Positions 59,192-64,000 of a stretch of DNA of 64,000 nt are shown piece by piece; positions within the stretch are counted from its first letter, which is position 1, and each line of letters starts with the position of its first letter. Source of the DNA: Gemmatimonadota bacterium. Lineage in GTDB: Bacteria > Gemmatimonadota > Gemmatimonadetes > Gemmatimonadales > Gemmatimonadaceae. Under the pieces are notes generated by a model. The model was not told where the DNA came from, ran no database searches, and worked only from the letters and a program-made list of their open reading frames with translations. A program made the translations under genes and the position numbers. The stretch covers positions 124,001-188,000 of the forward strand of contig JAPLKU010000021.1 of the NCBI GenBank assembly GCA_026387935.1. Direction: 5' to 3'.

Positions 59192-60696
59192 GCTGGCGTC
59201 TCCGTGCGCGCAGGCGCCAGCGGCAGCAGTGTGCCAATCACGATGAGCCATGCGCCGACCATGACCCAAGGCGCGAGCGGGACAAAGGCAATGCGCACCG
59301 TTGGACGCTTGCCGTCTGGTTGTGTGATCGTCAGTCGCGTTTCCATGAACAGGCTGCTGAGCGTTCCCGTGATGAACGCCGGCAGCCCGGATTCCTTTCC
59401 GCTGGCGAGTCCGTACGATCGCGCTTCGGCCGAGAGCATTGGCATCGAGACGTCGTCGCGACGCGCCAGAAGCGATACCGTCAGCGACGCGTAGTTCTCG
59501 CGCTGGAGTGTGGACATGCCCTGGCTGGAGAACTGCCACCGATGCCCAAAAGGATCTGACGCCCGGAAGATCTCGGCGTCGCGCAGCGCGACCGTATGCT
59601 CTCGGCTCATCCGCGAGCCCGCGGCGGCGCAGACGAGCAGAATGAACCCCGCGTGCGCGATCCAACCGCCCAGGCGCGACTTCGGCTGCGCCCGCACACC
59701 AGCGATGGCGCGCAACACACCAGCGCCACGCCTCAGGCGCGCGATGAGGCCGGCGATCGCGATGACCGGCACGATCCCGATCAGCGCGCCGGCGACATCC
59801 GCCTCACCTTGATTCACTCCTCGCAGGAAGGCACCATCGGTGAAGGCGACGGCGATCATCAGTGCGATAAACGCACCCGCCCCGAGGAGTAATCGCGTGA
59901 CCACCCGTTTGGCATCCTGCACGCCGGCGTCGAGGTGGATCAACCACGCGCCCGCGAAACAGGGCAGCAACCAGAGCGCCGTGACTGGAGACTCGAGCCA
60001 CGCACCGCGCACGGGATTCATCGCGTACCATCGCGCGCCGGCGACGACACCAATCAGGAGCGACGTCCACGCCAGCGCATTCCAGCGGCGGGTGCGGCGG
60101 CTCCACGAGTCATCAATGCCACCGGTGGCGAGCGCGGAGAGTGTGTCCGCAAATGACGCCGTGGCGAACACGGTCGCCAACAGCAGGGCGATTCCATGCA
60201 GCACGGCGCCGCCACGCTGCAGATCTGAGGAGAGGCCGGCGCCATCGGCGCGGGCAACGCGAAGCGCGAAGGGCGTGGCCGCGGCGGCGACAATAAGGAG
60301 CGAGACGAGCATCGCGGCGGCGACAACGGTCGTGGCCCAGCGTCGCGCCGGGCCGCTCGCGTTTCGTACGACCAGCAGTCCCACAATCCCGCTGAGCGCG
60401 GCCAACATGAGCAATGCGCCGCCGGGCGCGCTCAGCAGCGCCGCCGGCACGTACCGAACCGGCATCAGCACCGATGAAGCCTGTGCTACATAGTGAACGG
60501 CGAGGTCGCCCTCGATGAGTGCGCGTGTCAATCCGGCTGCGGCGATCACGGCGCATGCCGTTGCCGCGACCAAGCCGCGAACGGCGGACTGCGCCAAGTC
60601 CGCGCGGGCCGTACGGATTGACGCGATCGAGGCCGCGACTGCCCAGGCAGCAAACACCGGCGCGAGGGCGACAGCGAACTCCATCAACCGGTTCAT
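59188..60696 (-). CDS. CcmF/NrfE-like membrane protein without the WWD motif
   Basis: A 502-residue protein with about 13 membrane helices. The N-terminal HYVAQASSVLMPVRYVPAALLSAPGGALLMLAALSGIVGLL aligns by eye with the CcmF region that ends WGGQEGSLLLW. A conserved His is kept in AGAWLIHLDAG, and a periplasmic C-terminal domain follows GWIAHAGFILLVCAAAGSRMSRE. The heme-handling GWGGWWFWDPVENAS segment reads NPVRGAWLESPVTALW instead. So it is CcmF-related but probably not an ordinary heme lyase. The ATG at 60694-60696 overlaps the upstream stop. Confidence 0.7.
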   Translation of the reverse strand: MNRLMEFAVALAPVFAAWAVAASIASIRTARADLAQSAVRGLVAATACAVIAAAGLTRALIEGDLAVHYVAQASSVLMPVRYVPAALLSAPGGALLMLAALSGIVGLLVVRNASGPARRWATTVVAAAMLVSLLIVAAAATPFALRVARADGAGLSSDLQRGGAVLHGIALLLATVFATASFADTLSALATGGIDDSWSRRTRRWNALAWTSLLIGVVAGARWYAMNPVRGAWLESPVTALWLLPCFAGAWLIHLDAGVQDAKRVVTRLLLGAGAFIALMIAVAFTDGAFLRGVNQGEADVAGALIGIVPVIAIAGLIARLRRGAGVLRAIAGVRAQPKSRLGGWIAHAGFILLVCAAAGSRMSREHTVALRDAEIFRASDPFGHRWQFSSQGMSTLQRENYASLTVSLLARRDDVSMPMLSAEARSYGLASGKESGLPAFITGTLSSLFMETRLTITQPDGKRPTVRIAFVPLAPWVMVGAWLIVIGTLLPLAPARTETPA

Positions 60697-60944
60697 CAGG
60701 GTGCCTTGTCGATTTGACGGACGGCGACAGCGCCGGCGACGCCACCAATTCCATCCCAGGCGAGATCGCGGAGACTGAAGTCTCGCTTCTGGTGCCGATC
60801 CCACAGTTCCTTCCCGATTCCGACCGTGAGCGTGGTGAGCGCCGACGCCGCGAAGTGAAAAACCTTGTCGCGCCCAAACCAGGGATCGCGATCCGATGGA
60901 AGCGCCGGATTCCCCCACAGCACGAACACAAGCGCCCATCGCAT
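60696..60944 (-). CDS. YfiM/DUF2279-like small exported protein
   Basis: An 82-residue protein starting at ATG 60942-60944 (MRWALVFVLWGNPALPS), which overlaps the glpK stop (TGATG). The core DKVFHFAASALTTLTVGIGKELWDRHQ and FSLRDLAWDGIGGVAGAV resembles YfiM-type periplasmic proteins, a VanZ-like pattern with His in a helix. No catalytic role is known. Confidence 0.7.
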   Translation of the reverse strand: MRWALVFVLWGNPALPSDRDPWFGRDKVFHFAASALTTLTVGIGKELWDRHQKRDFSLRDLAWDGIGGVAGAVAVRQIDKAP

Positions 60945-62422
60945 CAGGCGGTATCCCGTGCCCAAGAGAGCGCCGCCCGAACGGCGCGGTGCCAGCCGCG
61001 GAGCCCTTCCGCAGCGCGCACGCGACCGGCGCCGGGCGTGAAGCCGTCGAACTTTCGTGAGTGAATGAAGTCCTCGCCGGTGGCCCAGACACCGGCGGCA
61101 AGGCCGGCGAGCGCACCAGCGCCCATGGCCGTCGTCTCGATCACATCGGGGCGCTCCACATGCACGTCCAGCACGTCGGCCTGGAACTGCATCATCCACG
61201 AGTTGGCCGTTGTACCCCCGTCAACGCGCAGCACATCGAGTGGCGCGCCGCTGGCTCCGCGCATCGCGCCAAGGACATCCGCGGTGCCGTAGCACATCGC
61301 CTCGAGTGCCGCGCGCACGAGATGGTCGCGCGTCGTACCGCGCGTGAGACCCACAATCGTGCCGCGCGCGTTCGGCTCCCACGACGGCGCACCAAGCCCC
61401 GTGAGCGCCGGCACGAAATAGACGCCGTCGTTGGTTTCTACGGCCCGTGCCATCGCTTCCGTTTCACTCGCGTGCGACACGAGGCCAAGTCCATCGCGCA
61501 GCCATTGTACGGCGGCGCCTGCAATAAAGATGCTTGCTTCGAGCGCATAGGCTGGTCCGCCGCGGGGATCGCAGGCGATGGTGGTGAGCAGTCCGCCACC
61601 GCCGGCCGGTCGTGCGTCGCCCGTATGCAGCAGCAGAAACGCGCCGGTGCCGTACGTATTCTTGCTCGCGCCGGCATTCCAGCACCCTTGCCCGAAGAGC
61701 GCGGCCTGCTGATCACCGGCCACTCCGGTAATCGGGATGGCGCGACCAAAATGTTCCGCGGCCGCGACGCCAAAATCACCCGACGATCGCCGGACCTCCG
61801 GTAGCATCGCGTGCGGCACGCCGAACAACGTCAGCAGCGGCGCACTCCATGCATGCGTGTCGATATCGTAGAGCATCGTGCGCGACGCATTCGTCGGATC
61901 GGTCGCGTGGGTAGCGCCGTTGGTCAGTTTCCAGATGAGCCAACTGTCAATCGTGCCGGCGGCGAGCGAGTCGAGTCCGCCACGCACCCCGGCCGCCCGG
62001 TGCTGGATGATCCACTCGAGCTTGCTCGCGGAGAAATAGGGATCGGTCACGAGACCGGTGGCTGTGTAGATGGCGTCACGTTGCGGCGTGAGCGCCGCGC
62101 AACGAGCCGCCGTACGCCGATCCTGCCAGACGATCGCGCGGCCGAGCGGCGCGCCAGTCGTGCGGTCCCAGACGACGATCGTTTCGCGCTGGTTGGTGAT
62201 GCCGATCGCTTCCGGCTCGAGTCCGCTCTGGGCGATGGCTTCGCGCGCCGCGTCGCGCGTACGCTCGAAGATTTCCTCGGCGTCATGCTCCACCCAACCT
62301 GGCTCTGGGAAGTACTGGGTGATTTCCCGATAGGCCCGCCCGGCGACCTGCCCGTCTTCAGCGATCACCAGGCAGGTGACGCCGGTGGTTCCTTCGTCAA
62401 TCGCGAGTACGCTGCGCTTCAT
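60944..62422 (-). CDS. glpK: Glycerol kinase
   Basis: A 492-residue FGGY-family kinase making sn-glycerol 3-phosphate. The N-terminal phosphate-binding loop is AIDEGTTGVTCLVI, followed by ITNQRETIVVWDRTTGAPLGRAIVWQDRRTA, FGVAAAEHF, GVAGDQQAALFGQG and the FGGY signature FVPALTGLGAPSWEPNARGTIVGLTRG. Its start overlaps mtnA by 4 bp. The product could feed the PlsB-like acyltransferase encoded elsewhere in the window. Confidence 0.96.
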   Translation of the reverse strand: MKRSVLAIDEGTTGVTCLVIAEDGQVAGRAYREITQYFPEPGWVEHDAEEIFERTRDAAREAIAQSGLEPEAIGITNQRETIVVWDRTTGAPLGRAIVWQDRRTAARCAALTPQRDAIYTATGLVTDPYFSASKLEWIIQHRAAGVRGGLDSLAAGTIDSWLIWKLTNGATHATDPTNASRTMLYDIDTHAWSAPLLTLFGVPHAMLPEVRRSSGDFGVAAAEHFGRAIPITGVAGDQQAALFGQGCWNAGASKNTYGTGAFLLLHTGDARPAGGGGLLTTIACDPRGGPAYALEASIFIAGAAVQWLRDGLGLVSHASETEAMARAVETNDGVYFVPALTGLGAPSWEPNARGTIVGLTRGTTRDHLVRAALEAMCYGTADVLGAMRGASGAPLDVLRVDGGTTANSWMMQFQADVLDVHVERPDVIETTAMGAGALAGLAAGVWATGEDFIHSRKFDGFTPGAGRVRAAEGLRGWHRAVRAALSWARDTA

Positions 62423-63447
62423 GACGTAAAAGAATACGGAGGAAGCCGCACGCCGTGGTCCGTGACGATGGCCGTGATGAGCGCCGCAGGAGTGATATCG
62501 AAGGCGGGATTCCAGATGCCGGCGCCATGTGCGGCCACTGGAACGCCGGCGAGCGAACGCACTTCGGCCTCGTGACGCATCTCAACCACGATGCCGCCAC
62601 CATTCGCCGTGCGCGGATCGATCGTGGACGACGGCGCGCACACAACAAACGGGATGTTGTGATGGTGTGCCGCGACGGCAAGCGAGTAGGTGCCGATCTT
62701 GTTCGCCACGTCGCCGTTGGCGGCGATGCGATCCGCGCCGACGATCACGACATCCACCGCGCCATTCTGCATGGCGGACGCGCCCATCCCATCGGTGATC
62801 ACCTGCACGGGAATACCGGCGCGGCTGAGTTCCCATGCGGTGAGACGCGCGCCCTGTAACAACGGACGGGTCTCTCCGGCGAGGACACTGACCGAGCGAC
62901 CAGCAGCATGCGCGACATAGACCGGGGCGAGCGCCGTTCCGATGCCGGCCGTGGCGAGCGCGCCGGCATTGCAGTGCGTGAGCACTCGCGCGCCGCTCGG
63001 CAAGAACCGTTGCCCATGCCTCCCGATCGCTTCACACATCGCGCGGTCTTCGTCGAGGATGGCCGTCGCCTCCACGCGAAGCGCGGCCAGCACATTCTGC
63101 GGAGCGGCCTTCGTCGCAGCAGCACGCTGCCGCATGCGCCCGATGGCCCAGGCCAGATTCACCGCCGTCGGCCGCATTGCCGCGAGCGCACGCGCGTGCG
63201 ACTCGAGCATGATGGCAAAGGCGTGGCGATCGTCGCTGCGAAAATCCTGCAGCGAGGTCACCAGCCCCATTGCCGCTGCGACACCAATCGCGGGCGCACC
63301 ACGCACGGCCAAGGTGGCGATCGCATCGCAAACGTCGTGGAGCGACCGGAGGTCGCGTTCGATGAACTCGCCAGGGAGGCGACGTTGATCAATGATGCGG
63401 ACAGCATCTCCGCCGGGCGACCACTGCACCGCACGAATCGGTTCCAC
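62419..63447 (-). CDS. mtnA: S-methyl-5-thioribose-1-phosphate isomerase
   Basis: A 342-residue enzyme of the methionine salvage pathway, related to eIF2B. Catalytic Cys is in VLTHCNAGALATAG and catalytic Asp in IVGADRIAANGDVANKIGTY; the N-terminal AVRGAPAIGVAAAMG loop is also typical. It is the first gene of the overlapping unit mtnA-glpK-YfiM-CcmF-zinc ribbon. The 70-bp gap to the divergent enoyl-CoA hydratase gene shows no clear promoter. Confidence 0.96.
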   Translation of the reverse strand: MEPIRAVQWSPGGDAVRIIDQRRLPGEFIERDLRSLHDVCDAIATLAVRGAPAIGVAAAMGLVTSLQDFRSDDRHAFAIMLESHARALAAMRPTAVNLAWAIGRMRQRAAATKAAPQNVLAALRVEATAILDEDRAMCEAIGRHGQRFLPSGARVLTHCNAGALATAGIGTALAPVYVAHAAGRSVSVLAGETRPLLQGARLTAWELSRAGIPVQVITDGMGASAMQNGAVDVVIVGADRIAANGDVANKIGTYSLAVAAHHHNIPFVVCAPSSTIDPRTANGGGIVVEMRHEAEVRSLAGVPVAAHGAGIWNPAFDITPAALITAIVTDHGVRLPPYSFTS

Positions 63448-63517
63448 CTGAAGAAAATAGCCGACGTCCGCACGGCCGGTGGACTAACTTTCCCGCCCTA
63501 CCGAGGCGCGAAACGAC

Positions 63518-64000
63518 ATGCCATTCGAACTCCTGCTCGTCGAGACCACCGATCGCATCGCGACGGTCACGATCAATCGCCCCGACAAGCTGAACGCGCT
63601 GAACGCGGCAATGCTTGCCGAACTCGCCACGGCGATGGGCGCGCTCGCCGCAGACCACAACGTCGGCGCCATCATCATCACCGGAGCAGGCCGCTCATTT
63701 GTGGCGGGGGCCGACATCGGCGAAATCGCCGCCGAGAGTTCCACGGCACTCGAAGCATTCGCGCGAAAGGGCCAGGGAACCTTTCGGGCCATCGAGCGCA
63801 CGCAAAAGCCGGTGATCGCTGCCGTGAATGGATTCGCACTCGGCGGCGGCTGCGAACTCGCGCTGGCGTGCCACGTGCGCGTGGCCTCCACGAAGGCCAA
63901 GTTCGGCCTCCCAGAGGTCAAGCTCGGCCTGATCCCCGGCTATGGCGGAACGCAGCGCCTGCCCCGCCTCGTGGGCCGCGGACCAGCGCTCAAGTTGATC
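63518..64000 (+). CDS. Enoyl-CoA hydratase/isomerase family protein (partial, runs off right edge)
   Basis: The first 161 residues of a crotonase. Start at ATG 63518-63520 with GAGG upstream. The oxyanion-hole residues are in AGADIGEI and FALGGGCELALAC. The Glu in GGGCEL and the Glu in GLPEVKLGLIPGYGGTQRLPR correspond to the two catalytic Glu of enoyl-CoA hydratase (E144 and E164 in rat), so hydratase activity is likely. Divergent from mtnA; the pathway (beta-oxidation or other) cannot be told. Confidence 0.92.
   Translation, partial: MPFELLLVETTDRIATVTINRPDKLNALNAAMLAELATAMGALAADHNVGAIIITGAGRSFVAGADIGEIAAESSTALEAFARKGQGTFRAIERTQKPVIAAVNGFALGGGCELALACHVRVASTKAKFGLPEVKLGLIPGYGGTQRLPRLVGRGPALKLI

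Overview
The window is a high-G+C bacterial chromosome segment that looks like the phylum Gemmatimonadota. That assignment is inferred from an unusual EF-Tu switch I, plug-only TonB-like proteins, a small CYSF-type lipoprotein next to SusC/SusD genes, and the overall gene mix; no 16S gene is present. Almost everything from 1 to 56.5 kb is read from the minus strand, so the biological order runs from high to low coordinates. Only a TPR/permease/acetyltransferase trio (56.6-59.0 kb) and a partial enoyl-CoA hydratase gene at the right edge are on the plus strand.

The backbone is the ancestral ribosomal/transcription super-operon in its classical order: tRNA-Thr(TGT)-Tyr(GTA)-Gly(TCC)-Thr(GGT), rpmG, secE, nusG, rplK-A-J-L, rpoB-rpoC (45.6-32.7 kb), rpsL-rpsG (27.9-27.0 kb), then fusA-tuf-S10-spc down to secY-adk-map (17.7-1.1 kb). 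Two accessory islands interrupt it. The first (32.6-28.1 kb) holds a secreted lectin-like protein, an MFS protein, a PlsB-type acyltransferase and a plug-only TonB-like protein. The second (26.9-18.2 kb) holds a di-heme cytochrome c, an octaheme-TPR cytochrome, a SusC/SusD pair and a small CYSF-type protein. Strong hairpin terminators lie after rpoC, after rpsG and after susD, and there is a good sigma70-type promoter before rpsL and another before the tRNA cluster. Downstream of map, instead of the usual infA-rpmJ-rpsM-rpsK-rpsD-rpoA-rplQ, there is a membrane glycosyltransferase that runs off the left edge.

Upstream of the tRNA promoter come cysS, a degenerate ABC ATPase, a YbjN-PspA-AI-2E-type envelope cluster, a second plug-only protein, and uvrA-sdaAB-sdaAA. 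The right end holds a tightly overlapping five-gene minus-strand unit: mtnA, glpK, a YfiM-like protein, a CcmF-like protein that lacks the WWD motif, and a small zinc-ribbon membrane protein.

The most interesting observations are: (1) a family of degenerate intergenic tracts with a strict 7-bp period at about 14 sites; (2) an EF-Tu effector loop in which the near-universal RGITI is replaced by KILTI after a changed linker; (3) an in-frame TAG in the only fusA copy seen, at a position normally occupied by Glu; (4) low-complexity RGG-like or Lys/Ala tails on several ribosomal proteins, above all S5; (5) a catalytically degenerate ABC ATPase, a half-length ABC permease and a WWD-less CcmF homologue; (6) an RpoB insertion of about 155 residues; and (7) a perfect 8-bp inverted repeat straddling the -10 region of the tRNA-secE-nusG promoter.
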